Of a stretch of 26,626 bases of DNA, positions 1 through 8,729 are shown one piece after another. The notes under the pieces were generated by a model that did no database searches, was not told the origin of the DNA, and saw nothing but the letters and a program-made list of their open reading frames with translations. The translations under genes were made by a program, and so were the position numbers. Position 1 is the stretch's first letter, and each line of letters begins with the position of its first letter. The stretch covers positions 1 through 26,626 of the forward strand of contig DAISWL010000010.1 in assembly GCA_036826375.1 (NCBI GenBank), given 5' to 3'. This DNA comes from DAISWL01 sp036826375 (GTDB lineage: Bacteria > Patescibacteriota > Saccharimonadia > Saccharimonadales > HK-STAS-PATE-42).

Positions 1-1
1 C

Positions 2-445
2 GGCAGTAACTCCAACGGAAGTAATAACAACTCCAACTCCAACTCCAACTCCAACTCCAACTCCAACTCCAACCCTAGCAATGTACCAGTAGTATTCCCA
101 CCACAAACTGGAGTTAATATTCTGGGAGCAACTTTGCAACAAACAGATTACTATATCAATGATGAATTCATTGGCTCTAAGTTAGGCCAAGAAAACCTTA
201 ACATTAGTGATGTTATATTCAACACCCGTAAACTCCAACCAGGAGACTACGATCTTAAAACAGTTGGTAGATACACCGACGGTACTGTTAATGTAACCAG
301 TAAGATAGTTAGAATATTCTCCAGATCTCTCCTTGGCAAATACCAAACACCAGCTCTAACTACTCTAGGTATACTAACTCTAGCCTCAGCAGGAGTATAC
401 GTAACCCACTATAACCGACAGAAAGCCAAGAAGGCCAGTAGGTAA
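2..445 (+). CDS. C-terminal part of a surface-exposed membrane-anchored protein (5' end outside window)
   Basis: The frame is open from base 2 to a TAG at 443-445, so this is the 3' end of a gene that starts before the window; a TTG at 134 is not a credible start. The visible part begins with a Ser/Asn-rich low-complexity linker (seven tandem Ser-Asn pairs), then about 70 residues that look like a small beta-sandwich (PGDYDLKTVGRYTDG), then one hydrophobic segment and a basic Lys/Arg tail (NRQKAKKASR). This is the usual end of an exported protein held in the membrane with a short cytoplasmic tail. A PPQTG sequence lies in the linker, but about 100 residues before the hydrophobic segment, too far to be a sortase signal. 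Function unknown. The architecture matches the neighbouring 1554-residue protein, so both are probably surface proteins. Confidence 0.8.
   Translation, partial: GSNSNGSNNNSNSNSNSNSNSNSNPSNVPVVFPPQTGVNILGATLQQTDYYINDEFIGSKLGQENLNISDVIFNTRKLQPGDYDLKTVGRYTDGTVNVTSKIVRIFSRSLLGKYQTPALTTLGILTLASAGVYVTHYNRQKAKKASR
32..73 (+). repeat. Tandem TCCAAC hexamer (7 copies) coding Ser-Asn
   Basis: Seven perfect copies of the 6-base unit TCCAAC lie in frame and encode an alternating Ser-Asn spacer. The block just before it is also Ser/Asn/Gly-rich. Such identical codon repeats are prone to slippage; a one-unit change adds or removes two residues and keeps frame, so linker length may vary between strains. 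Confidence 0.9.
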
Positions 446-484
446 GGGGAGAGTAGCTAAAAGTAGGCAACGGTAGACCACGAT

Positions 485-532
485 AGGTAATAGTCAGTAT
501 ACCTGCGAAAGATATGAGGATATAAATATCTT
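485..532 (+). other. Two small hairpins in the 446-679 gap
   Basis: The 234-base gap between the two surface-protein genes holds AGGTA (485-489) pairing with TACCT (500-504), and AAGATAT (509-515) pairing with ATATCTT (526-532). Neither is followed by a T-run, so a classic intrinsic terminator is not supported. No gene is seen here. Confidence 0.3.
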
Positions 533-611
533 AAGCTGGGGGCTATGCCAAGCACAGGATGGGGCAATAACATAACCGAGATAAACTAACCGAAACTACT
601 AAATACTTATG

Positions 612-640
612 TTTAAAATACAAAAGTTTTAGGTTATACT
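612..640 (+). promoter_or_regulatory. Candidate promoter for the DUF11 surface protein
   Basis: TTTAAA (612-617) and TATACT (635-640) are separated by 17 bases, a good vegetative-sigma arrangement. Transcription would start near 647, giving a leader of about 33 bases with GAGGGG (662-667) as Shine-Dalgarno before the ATG at 680. Confidence 0.5.
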
Positions 641-679
641 GTAGGTATAAATAAATAAGATGAGGGGTATTAGGCTAAA

Positions 680-3600
680 ATGGCGTTAAATTCAATAAAC
701 CATATATTTAATAGTAGATTTACCAAACTGGTTACTATGCAAGCTATAGTAACGGCTTTATTGATCGGCATTGGGTTATTTGGCAATAGCCATATCTATG
801 CCGCTCAGACAGTTAATTATCCAAACGGTAAGGTTGAAGTTGTCAATGACTTCCAACCTCCTCAGGATATAAATCCTGACCCACAACAGGGTGGGGATGG
901 TTATAGGCCGATACCGACAGAAGATAAGGTTTATGCTATATATCATCATAGCTACCGTGCGAATAACATGGATTCAGGGTTCGAGAGAGTGGATGCGTCT
1001 TGTATTGTTAAATCTACCGGTCAGTTCTGCTCTGGATTCCCCAAAGCCATTAAAGATGGTTCCGATGATATAATAAGCGAAAATGGTTCAAGCACCGGGG
1101 TAGTTGATTATAAAAAAATGAAAGTTTATTTTGGGGCGGCTAAAGCATCATCAACCGGAATAATGTGTTTAGATTTAATCAGCGGGAACGAATGCGGGTA
1201 CACCATAACTGATTCTAATGCCTTAGTCGGTACTCCGTGGACCTGGCAGGGATCCTATGTCCACTATGAGCCCAATATTAATGTTTTTCCATTTGGTAAT
1301 GAGGTAGATTTTGATAACTTTGATGGGACTATACATTATTCCTATTTGGATGGCACTGATACTAAGGTTGGGTGTAAGGTTGTGGATGCCTCTTATGGAG
1401 GTTCTTGTCCGGTATCGTCAATTACTTATGCTTCTAGCAGTACCCCAGATTATAAAACATCTACCTCCTATGGAGAAAGAGCTTACATCGTTATATACGA
1501 TAGCTCTAATCTACTCAGAGTGGTTTGTTACGATAAAGCCGCTAATAACGATTGCGGGTCTGGATCTACTGGTTGGAATTCCGGTAAGACCTTCTCTTCC
1601 GGTAGAGGAAATCAGACAGCCTTTTATATACCTAGTTTAAATAAGGTTTGTGTCGGATTAACCTATTCGGATTCTAGTAGCACTGGTGAATTCTCTTGCA
1701 TAAATCCTAGCGACGGGACTCATCTTATAGACAGCTCGGGTGATGGCGGGATGGACGTAGTATTGAACAATGTATTTCATGCTGGCGAACAGAATAACGC
1801 CTGGTTCCCTAGCTATATCAAGAATAAATTATATATACCAGATAGAACCCCACAGGCATCTAAAGATATGTATTGCTGGGACAATGACACTAACAGCGAA
1901 TGCCCAGAATTCTCTGGGGGGATCGACTGGTCTTCATTAAATAGCAATATATCTGGAGAACCCGAGGATTACGCTTACACAGGCGATAGGTATACCAATT
2001 ATAGATGCGCATGGGCGCTGGGCGACGCTGGGCGATTGATTCCATTCAGATTAGATGGAGCAACTGGGACCGCAGGGTGCCTCGGTACCTCAACAAACCT
2101 AAATATTGACCTTTCTGATTATCTTTGCAAGCCAGAATTAGGGCTTATAGAATCGGTTTCAATCGAAAATATAAATATGACAGATGTAGACTACGCCGAT
2201 GTAGCATTTACGGATCAAGATTCAAACCCCTTAAGCATAGGGGGGAACAGCAGTTTAGACTTAAAGGCTCTTGGCGGGCAAAAAATATATTCACCTCAAG
2301 TAGCCGGTTTGACTTATATTAGCGTCAATGGATCATTAGTCTTGAACACTCTCAGCAATTGGAACTCAGGTAGTCCTCCTGTTCTAAAGCTGGTGATTAA
2401 CCCAAATGGATCTGCCCTTATAAGTACCGGGTGCACCACCACAAAAAAGGTACCCGCATCACTCGATGCTAACCCGCTAGTCTGCGATGTGGATAGACAT
2501 AGCTGGTTAAGCGTTGATGTCCGAAAGGGCATAGATAATGCCAACTGGGCTAGCTTGCAAGAGGTTAAACTAACCCTCAAGGACGTTAATGGTAATGTAA
2601 TTCCGGGCTTTAATGCTATAGATGCATCATCTGGGAGCATAGATATATCTAGCCTTAGCACAGCAACTTATCCTCTACTTAATGCAGAGGTTGAGTACAA
2701 GTTCGATAATAACCCTACACTAAGCGGACTGCTAGATAGTGCAGTCGAAATAAAGATAAGCAGTTTGCCAGCCGACAACCTCATCGCCTCAAACTGCCCA
2801 GTAGACCTGACTGCAGATAAAACCAGTAACTTCTCTCAGCTAGCAGATACTGCTGGAGTTGGAACTGAATTCGAATACACCCTAACCTTCACCAACAATG
2901 GGCCTAATGACGCTTACAATGCCAGGGTTACAGATACCTTACCCGCTAACAACATCCTAGAGCTATCAGGAGCCAACCCATTCAGCTATACCACCTCACC
3001 AGCTTCCACAACAGTTAGCTGTAGCCCCGCTTCATCTACTACTAGCTTCACGTGCGACATCAATAAGCTAATAGCGCTAACCAAAGATCCTGCAGCTAAG
3101 GTTGAGGTTAAGGTTAAGGTTAAACTAGCCCAAGCTTACTTAACCAACTATCTAAATAGCCCTGGTTTCAAAACTGGACAAGATTTTAGCCTTCATGATG
3201 CCATAGGTAACTTAACCAATACAGTTAGTATTGCCACCGGTAATCATCCCAAAACCAACCAACCTCAAGCAGAAACGGATCTCACCAACAACCAAGATAC
3301 TGTAACCGATCAGCCTCAAGCTGCAGACATAGAGCTGGTTAAGCTTGTTAGCCCTATCAACACCGCTGGTAACCCCATACTAACCAGTAACGCTGGTGCT
3401 GGCTGGGAAACCCCATACCAAAGATACGTCACTTCAACTGGTCAAGTCTATGTATCTCAAGATATAGTACCTGGTGCAGAAGGCTGGGACGTAGCCAAGC
3501 TAGATTACATGATCTTTGTTATTAACAGAGGACCAAATACCCAAAAAGCTGTTAAGGTTCAAGACGTACGAAGCATTGCTAGCGGTAACTTACCAAGCAT

Positions 3601-5344
3601 AGATTTAAGCTATGGAGTCAAAGAATACGCCCTAACTACCAACCCAAATTACTCCACAGCTACCCTGCAAGGATCATTGCCAGGTATCTCAGCAGGATCC
3701 ACTACTATAGATTGGCCAGTTGGAGATATGACTTCGGGCTACGCTGAAGCATTGTTCTACCGAACCGATTATTCTAGCGGTACTGGAGACTACACTAACT
3801 TTGCACAAAACACCACCGAAGGTGCCGACAGAGACCCAGATTCTAACTCAGATAACTGTAACATCCAAGATTCTCTTACTCATGAAGATGACTGCGATGA
3901 AATTAATGTATCTAAGAATATGGCTAGCCTAACTATTAACAAATCTGCATCACCAACAGAAGTTACCGGAGCCAACCAAGATGTAACCTACACCATAGTG
4001 ATCGCCAATAATGGCTCTCTAGATTATGCATCGAATGAATACTCAGTTGATGACACCCTACCCGAAGGACTAGATTACGTAAGCTCTACTCCAACCGGCA
4101 AATGTAACTACGATTCCTCTTCCAGAAAGATAAGCTGCTCAGATCTAGGACCTCTCCCCGCTGCTGATGCAGCTGCTGGAACCCCAGCTGGAAGCGTAAC
4201 CATTACTATTAATACGAAGACTAATGAGAGTATTATATCTAAAACCAATTTAGCTAATGTTGCTTGCGTAAAACCAACAATACCCACGGTAGGCTTAACT
4301 AATGGACAGCTATGCGATGATGCTAATATCCATCAAGAATCAGTAGATTTGGAACTAACCAAAGAGATAGTAGGATCGAGCGGCATATATATTGGAGACA
4401 GCTTCCAATACAAAATAGCCCTAACAAATAAAGGCCCAGGCGTTGCCAAAGACGTAGTAATTAAAGAAACCTATCCTCCTTCAGTAGAGTTTGTTTCTGC
4501 CGCACCAGAAGTTGGTTCTTATGATGCCGCTACCCACCAATGGACAGTCCCTCAAATTGGAGTTGGCCAAACTATTAACCTACTCATTAATGCCAAAGCT
4601 CTAGAATACAAAGACGGTGACAACACCAAGAACCTAGCTGAAGTGACTGGATGCAAGCAGGGCGCCACATCATCTTTGACCGATTGTGACGATCCTGATT
4701 CCGATATGAATAACTGCCAGAACGGAGCCAATAAAGAAGATGATTGCGGCGAAGCTGGGTTCCATGAGCCAATACATGATATAAAATTGAGTAAAACTAT
4801 CTCTAATAAGAAAGACAGTTATGCCGTAGGAGATACAGTAGAGTATCTAATTACAGTTACTAATGATGGACCCGACACTGCCAAACGAATGGTATTTAAA
4901 GATACCCTTCCGGCCGAGGTTCAGTATCTATACAGTGAGTCTCCAGACTCTACAGTATATAACGCCACTACCCACGAATGGTATGTTAGATCATTAGCAG
5001 CCGGCCAAAGCCTCCAACTTAAGGTTGTAGTAAAGATTAAGCAATTTACCAGCACCATAGTAAACCTAGTTGAATGGACTGGCTGTAAAGATGAAGCCGG
5101 CAAAGAAGTTAGATGTGGTAAAGATCCTGATTCAACACCTAACAACTGTAATAAGGGAACTAACAAAGAGGATGATTGTGACCAAAAAGATATTAAGCTT
5201 AGTGGTGGCAAGGGCGTAGGCGTACCTATAACAGGCGCCTTGGTCGGAAAGATAATAGCTGGAGCAACTGGTATAGCCTTGGTATCGTACTTAGGGCGAG
5301 ACATCTATGCAAGAAATCAGAAGAAGCGCAAGTCTGAGAGATAA
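680..5344 (+). CDS. Giant secreted DUF11-repeat surface protein with C-terminal sorting-like tail
   Basis: The 1554-residue product starts with a signal peptide (hydrophobic core about 19-36, likely cleavage near YAA at 40-42). Residues about 90-470 are rich in regularly spaced cysteines and short beta-like units (for example VYFGAAKASSTGIMCLD), suggestive of a propeller-type fold but not assigned. Five DUF11-like Ig-type domains follow, starting near residues 710, 885, 1081, 1224 and 1366, each with the typical xYTxxxxNxGP and D-T-L-P signatures. Three acidic, cysteine-containing loops (DPDS...NC...EDDC, near 1052, 1338 and 1482) sit between them. The end reads VPITG (1515-1519), a hydrophobic stretch, and a Lys/Arg tail, resembling a cell-wall sorting signal or a simple membrane anchor. 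DUF11 proteins are typically surface or adhesive proteins. A role in host-cell contact is inference. The start is supported by the signal peptide and GAGGGG. Confidence 0.9.
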   Translation: MALNSINHIFNSRFTKLVTMQAIVTALLIGIGLFGNSHIYAAQTVNYPNGKVEVVNDFQPPQDINPDPQQGGDGYRPIPTEDKVYAIYHHSYRANNMDSGFERVDASCIVKSTGQFCSGFPKAIKDGSDDIISENGSSTGVVDYKKMKVYFGAAKASSTGIMCLDLISGNECGYTITDSNALVGTPWTWQGSYVHYEPNINVFPFGNEVDFDNFDGTIHYSYLDGTDTKVGCKVVDASYGGSCPVSSITYASSSTPDYKTSTSYGERAYIVIYDSSNLLRVVCYDKAANNDCGSGSTGWNSGKTFSSGRGNQTAFYIPSLNKVCVGLTYSDSSSTGEFSCINPSDGTHLIDSSGDGGMDVVLNNVFHAGEQNNAWFPSYIKNKLYIPDRTPQASKDMYCWDNDTNSECPEFSGGIDWSSLNSNISGEPEDYAYTGDRYTNYRCAWALGDAGRLIPFRLDGATGTAGCLGTSTNLNIDLSDYLCKPELGLIESVSIENINMTDVDYADVAFTDQDSNPLSIGGNSSLDLKALGGQKIYSPQVAGLTYISVNGSLVLNTLSNWNSGSPPVLKLVINPNGSALISTGCTTTKKVPASLDANPLVCDVDRHSWLSVDVRKGIDNANWASLQEVKLTLKDVNGNVIPGFNAIDASSGSIDISSLSTATYPLLNAEVEYKFDNNPTLSGLLDSAVEIKISSLPADNLIASNCPVDLTADKTSNFSQLADTAGVGTEFEYTLTFTNNGPNDAYNARVTDTLPANNILELSGANPFSYTTSPASTTVSCSPASSTTSFTCDINKLIALTKDPAAKVEVKVKVKLAQAYLTNYLNSPGFKTGQDFSLHDAIGNLTNTVSIATGNHPKTNQPQAETDLTNNQDTVTDQPQAADIELVKLVSPINTAGNPILTSNAGAGWETPYQRYVTSTGQVYVSQDIVPGAEGWDVAKLDYMIFVINRGPNTQKAVKVQDVRSIASGNLPSIDLSYGVKEYALTTNPNYSTATLQGSLPGISAGSTTIDWPVGDMTSGYAEALFYRTDYSSGTGDYTNFAQNTTEGADRDPDSNSDNCNIQDSLTHEDDCDEINVSKNMASLTINKSASPTEVTGANQDVTYTIVIANNGSLDYASNEYSVDDTLPEGLDYVSSTPTGKCNYDSSSRKISCSDLGPLPAADAAAGTPAGSVTITINTKTNESIISKTNLANVACVKPTIPTVGLTNGQLCDDANIHQESVDLELTKEIVGSSGIYIGDSFQYKIALTNKGPGVAKDVVIKETYPPSVEFVSAAPEVGSYDAATHQWTVPQIGVGQTINLLINAKALEYKDGDNTKNLAEVTGCKQGATSSLTDCDDPDSDMNNCQNGANKEDDCGEAGFHEPIHDIKLSKTISNKKDSYAVGDTVEYLITVTNDGPDTAKRMVFKDTLPAEVQYLYSESPDSTVYNATTHEWYVRSLAAGQSLQLKVVVKIKQFTSTIVNLVEWTGCKDEAGKEVRCGKDPDSTPNNCNKGTNKEDDCDQKDIKLSGGKGVGVPITGALVGKIIAGATGIALVSYLGRDIYARNQKKRKSER

Positions 5345-5371
5345 TTTAGGGCGTGGCGAGCATACTGACTT

Positions 5372-5400
5372 ACTAGGCTTAACTGATTAAGCCTAGTTTG
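5372..5400 (+). terminator. Intrinsic terminator-like hairpin after the DUF11 gene
   Basis: A perfect 10-base stem, ACTAGGCTTA (5372-5381) with TAAGCCTAGT (5388-5397), encloses a 6-base loop and is followed only by TTTG. The stem is strong; the T-run is short. Confidence 0.6.
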
Positions 5401-5504
5401 AAATTGATTCAGATTTTAAAATACCAATAAACATTCGACTAGAGCATCTTTTATATCCAAAGTATGTATTAAAAATTAAGAAGGTAATTTAAGGATAATA
5501 GCTT

Positions 5505-7160
5505 ATGAATAATAAAAAATCATTAAAACAAGAGCGTACTTTTGCTAAGTGGATTCCTTTGATAGTTCTTTCTAGCGCAATGATGATAGTTATCATTGAC
5601 ACTACAGTTCTGAACGTATCTATATCTAGCATGATTAAAGATCTTAAAACTAACGTCCAGAGTATACAATGGGTAATTTCGGCCTATTCTCTAACCCTAG
5701 CAGCTTTAACTGTAACAGGAGGCAGACTGGGCGATTTATTCGGCAGAAAAAAAATGTTTATAGTTGGAGCTATTTTATTTGCACTAGGATCACTACTTAC
5801 AGCTACAGCTCCGACTATATCCTGGGTAATTGTAGGAAATTCAATCATAGAGGGGATAGGTGCTGCATTAATGATGCCCGCTACTTCATCTTTGTTAATT
5901 AGTGAATATAAGGGTAGCGATAGGGCATTAGCTTTTGCTGTTTGGGGTGGCGTTTCTGCTAGTGCGGCAGCTATCGGTCCAATTGTAGGCGGTTGGTTGA
6001 CTACTACTTACTCTTGGCGGTGGGCCTTTGTTATTAATCTTTTTGTAGTAGCGGGTTTATTATATGGCACAAGATTTTTAAGCGAATCCAAAGAATCTAA
6101 ATCTAAAATAGATATAGATTTAGTTGGCATTATCCTTAGCTCTTTAGGCCTAACTAGCGTTGTTTATGGTTTAATAGAATCTAGTACATATGGATGGGGC
6201 AAGGCATTGAAACCTTTTGCAATTTTCGGATTTAACTTTAAACCCCTTGGCCTTTCGGTTACACCCGTTGCAATTGTTTTGGGCATTTCCTTATTAATTA
6301 TATTCGCGTTTTATGAACTTAAGATGGAAAAAAGAGGCAAAAATCCACTAGTATCTCCAGAGCTTTTCTTAAATAAACAGTTCACAGCAGGTAGTCTAAC
6401 AACAATGCTACAAACCTTAAGCATGACTGGTATTATATTCTCTCTTCCGATTTTTTATCAAAGTGTGCTTGGCTTGGATGCTTTACATACTGGATTCGGC
6501 TTATTACCAATGTCATTAGCTGTTATGGTAGGAGCTCCTCTTAGCTTAAAATTAATTGGCAAGTTTACTCCTAAAATTATTATCATGACTGGCTTGGCGC
6601 TAAGCTTAATTGGTGCTACATTACTCAGAAGCGCGTTTAGTGTGGATGCAACAATCTGGAGCTTCGCGCCCGGCCTTGCTTTATTTGGCATGGGCATGGG
6701 ATTCGGGTTTAGCCAGCTTAGTAATTTAACTTTATCTGCCGTATCGGTCAAACAATCTGGGGAGGCCTCCGGAGTAAATAATACAATTCGGCAGATAGGC
6801 TCTAGCTTCGGATCTGCTGTTATGGGGGCTGTTCTGTTAACTACTCTGACCAGCAGTGTAGTTACGCATATTAATGATAATAAGTTTATCCCTCCTCAAT
6901 CTAAAGCTACCGTAACGGAACAAATAAAGAATGCTGGAAGCAATATTGAGTTTAGTTTGCCAGGACAGGACCAGAATATGCCAGCTCCCATGGCCTCGGC
7001 AGTAAAAGATAGTATTCATAGGGCAACTGTAGATGGCAATAAGGCTGCAATGGGCTTAGCTATTGCTTTTTCGGCCGTTACTTTAATTTTTTCTACCCTA
7101 TTACCCAATATAAATAACCTTGAAACTAGTGAGGATATCTCTAAGGCCATTACACACTAA
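5505..7160 (+). CDS. DHA2-family MFS exporter (EmrB/QacA-like)
   Basis: This 551-residue integral membrane protein has the hydrophobic pattern of a 14-helix drug:proton antiporter. Helix 1 holds the DHA2 motif IDTTVLNVSI (31-40). The loop between helices 2 and 3 carries motif A, GGRLGDLFGRKK (72-83). Helix 5 carries the antiporter motif C, seen as the Gly/Ala-rich GGVSASAAAIGPIVGGW (148-164). WRWAFVIN follows, also typical of the subfamily. A polar loop before the last helix (near 460-515) lies outside the membrane. The family moves lipophilic compounds out of the cell using the proton gradient; the substrate cannot be read from sequence. ATG at 5505 has AAGGA upstream (5491-5495). It stands alone, between a terminator and a convergent gene. 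Confidence 0.93.
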   Translation: MNNKKSLKQERTFAKWIPLIVLSSAMMIVIIDTTVLNVSISSMIKDLKTNVQSIQWVISAYSLTLAALTVTGGRLGDLFGRKKMFIVGAILFALGSLLTATAPTISWVIVGNSIIEGIGAALMMPATSSLLISEYKGSDRALAFAVWGGVSASAAAIGPIVGGWLTTTYSWRWAFVINLFVVAGLLYGTRFLSESKESKSKIDIDLVGIILSSLGLTSVVYGLIESSTYGWGKALKPFAIFGFNFKPLGLSVTPVAIVLGISLLIIFAFYELKMEKRGKNPLVSPELFLNKQFTAGSLTTMLQTLSMTGIIFSLPIFYQSVLGLDALHTGFGLLPMSLAVMVGAPLSLKLIGKFTPKIIIMTGLALSLIGATLLRSAFSVDATIWSFAPGLALFGMGMGFGFSQLSNLTLSAVSVKQSGEASGVNNTIRQIGSSFGSAVMGAVLLTTLTSSVVTHINDNKFIPPQSKATVTEQIKNAGSNIEFSLPGQDQNMPAPMASAVKDSIHRATVDGNKAAMGLAIAFSAVTLIFSTLLPNINNLETSEDISKAITH

Positions 7161-7293
7161 AGTCGGGGTATCCAATAGACAACAGCCGACTGTATAGGGG
7201 TAGTATCAATAATTCCGATGCACCGCTCTTTATGATTCGCCATGATTATCTCTGTATTTACCGATCTTTTATATCTGCAATCCAACGCCTAGA

Positions 7294-7330
7294 TATAGCC
7301 AATCGGCCTATACAGATCTATTAATTTTTT
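7294..7330 (+). terminator. Possible terminator between convergent genes
   Basis: TATAGCC (7294-7300) can pair with GGCCTATA (7305-7312) with a one-base bulge, and a T-run follows at 7325-7330. It lies in the 183-base gap between the MFS gene and the opposing gene. A more distant inverted pair, CTGTATAGG and CCTATACAG, also spans the gap. No gene is seen there. Confidence 0.3.
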
Positions 7331-7343
7331 TAAATAGCTCTAA

Positions 7344-8276
7344 TCAGTAATTGTAAACTTGACCATCCACTAGATATGCTCCAGTGCTGTCTTTAATGAC
7401 TCTATATTTTTCAGTGACAGTGTTTTCTTGCTCTACATTGCCACCGTTTTGGTCTTGGTAGGTGCTTAGATACGTTAGGTTGGCGTTAACTATATAACTT
7501 TCGCCACTCTTCTGGGAATCTAAAATACGATATGTCTTAGGGTGGCTATTATCCCAGCCCGATTCAATTTCACTAAACTTAAATTCATTTTGGAACCCAC
7601 TAGTCATATTACTCTTCATACCTGCGAAATCTTTTCTAGAGTAATCTCCCAAAAAGCCATCAACAACATTCTTAGAGCTCTTTATTGCGGCAGCTTGATC
7701 ATCGGCTTCTTGCTGCTCTTTTTCGGCCTCTGTTTTAGCGTTGTCCAATTTCTGGCTTAAATTTACCGGATAATTAAAAGATTTATAGTAGCTATCGTTT
7801 AAGTTCTCTTTAAACTTAAGTTGATCTATCATGTTGTTTACTGAGGTTTTCATTTCTTGATTTAAGCGCTTGATAGATTCAATCGACGATTGGTCAAAAC
7901 TATCAGATTGAGAACCTAAGCTATCCACTAATGTTTTTAGTTGACTATTATAATCTTTGATTTTGTTTATGGCCGTAATCATTTCATCTTTCCTGTCGCT
8001 GCCAACCAGAATATAATTTAATTTGTCGGTGTTAAATTTAGCGTCATCAAGTTTGGAGCTCATGTCGACAGTTGCGGATAGAAGATCATTAGTATTAGAA
8101 TCACTTACACTATTACTGGCAAAGCCCCCCGCATTATTACTTGCTATGACTACTTGATGCCATATATCAACTGATTTTCTATTAGAATTAACATTCTTGA
8201 ATATTATTAAAGCAGTAGCCGTTAAAGCTAACAATAATATCACAGATGTAGATATAATTACTCTTTTATGTTTCAT
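7344..8276 (-). CDS. Membrane-anchored hypothetical protein with coiled coil and DUF4878/NTF2-like end
   Basis: The 310-residue product has an N-terminal uncleaved signal anchor (about 5-27, ISTSVILLLALTATALIIF), so the rest should lie outside the membrane. The middle (about 60-195) is predicted helical, with a Glu/Gln/Ala-rich coiled-coil segment (KTEAEKEQQEADDQAAA). The last 110 residues (KNVVDGFLGDYSRKDFAGMKSNM onwards) look like a small NTF2/DUF4878-type domain common in short lipoproteins and anchored proteins. No cysteine lipobox is seen. Translation has GGAGG about 12 bases before the ATG. It is monocistronic and shares an upstream region with the divergent WhiB-like gene. Function unknown. 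Confidence 0.75.
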   Translation of the reverse strand: MKHKRVIISTSVILLLALTATALIIFKNVNSNRKSVDIWHQVVIASNNAGGFASNSVSDSNTNDLLSATVDMSSKLDDAKFNTDKLNYILVGSDRKDEMITAINKIKDYNSQLKTLVDSLGSQSDSFDQSSIESIKRLNQEMKTSVNNMIDQLKFKENLNDSYYKSFNYPVNLSQKLDNAKTEAEKEQQEADDQAAAIKSSKNVVDGFLGDYSRKDFAGMKSNMTSGFQNEFKFSEIESGWDNSHPKTYRILDSQKSGESYIVNANLTYLSTYQDQNGGNVEQENTVTEKYRVIKDSTGAYLVDGQVYNY

Positions 8277-8318
8277 AAAACTTTATTTCCCTCCATATTA
8301 ACTTTAAACTTAAGCTTA

Positions 8319-8346
8319 ATTATACCATTTTATAGATCAGGCTCAA
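8319..8346 (-). promoter_or_regulatory. Extended -10 promoter for the 7344-8276 gene
   Basis: On the minus strand TTGAGC (8346-8341) is followed after 16 bases by TATAAT (8324-8319), and the -10 is preceded by TGG, an extended -10 element. The start codon at 8276 is about 42 bases further on, leaving room for the GGAGG ribosome-binding site. Confidence 0.6.
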
Positions 8347-8473
8347 CGGAAAAAGCAAGTTATTTGATAAACAACCCCGCTATTATTATTTTAACTCCTG
8401 CTGGCGATAGATATTATGGTATTTACTTTGTTTCAATTATAAATTATTTTTATATATAAATAAGGAGTTAAAA

Positions 8474-8725
8474 TTGACAGATTCTAATAGCTGGAGAGAA
8501 CAAGCTGCTTGCATAGGGGAGGAAACTAAAATTTTCTTCCCAGAAAATAACGTTACACCCAGTCTAGCTATAGCTAGATGTAATACTTGCCCTGTTAATA
8601 ATGCTTGTCTAGAATATGCCCTAAGTAATCCAAACGAGCAGGGTGTATGGGGGGGTAAAACAAGAACAGAAAGAGATAGACTGCGAGAGCATATTGGTAG
8701 AGTGGCTTCCGGACGAAAGAAGTAA
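8474..8725 (+). CDS. WhiB-like iron-sulfur transcription regulator
   Basis: The 83-residue product has the full WhiB signature: four cysteines C13, C36, C39 and C45 (C-x22-CxxC-x5-C) that would bind a [4Fe-4S] cluster, then the G57-V-W-G-G61 turn, then a basic tail (KTRTERDRLREH...RKK) for DNA or sigma-factor contact. WREQAAC at the start is also typical. In Actinobacteria, Wbl proteins bind the primary sigma factor and control redox, antibiotic and developmental genes. The start is a TTG at 8474, fixed by a good AAGGAG (8462-8467) seven bases before it. Stop is four bases from the converging yraN. The 197-base region upstream is AT-rich and holds no other gene. Family assignment is strong; target genes are unknown. 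Confidence 0.93.
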   Translation: MTDSNSWREQAACIGEETKIFFPENNVTPSLAIARCNTCPVNNACLEYALSNPNEQGVWGGKTRTERDRLREHIGRVASGRKK

Positions 8726-8729
8726 CAGA

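Noticed and set aside
30..73. CRISPR-like or satellite repeat
   Set aside because: A 6-base in-frame coding repeat with no spacers; it is a Ser-Asn linker.
3107..3125. GGTTAA repeat in the DUF11 gene as a functional DNA repeat
   Set aside because: Three short units encoding Val-Lys alternation in a beta strand of a DUF11 domain; ordinary coding sequence.
4921..5304. 127-codon minus-strand frame inside the DUF11 gene
   Set aside because: Low-complexity antisense of a clear domain-bearing gene, with no ribosome-binding site.
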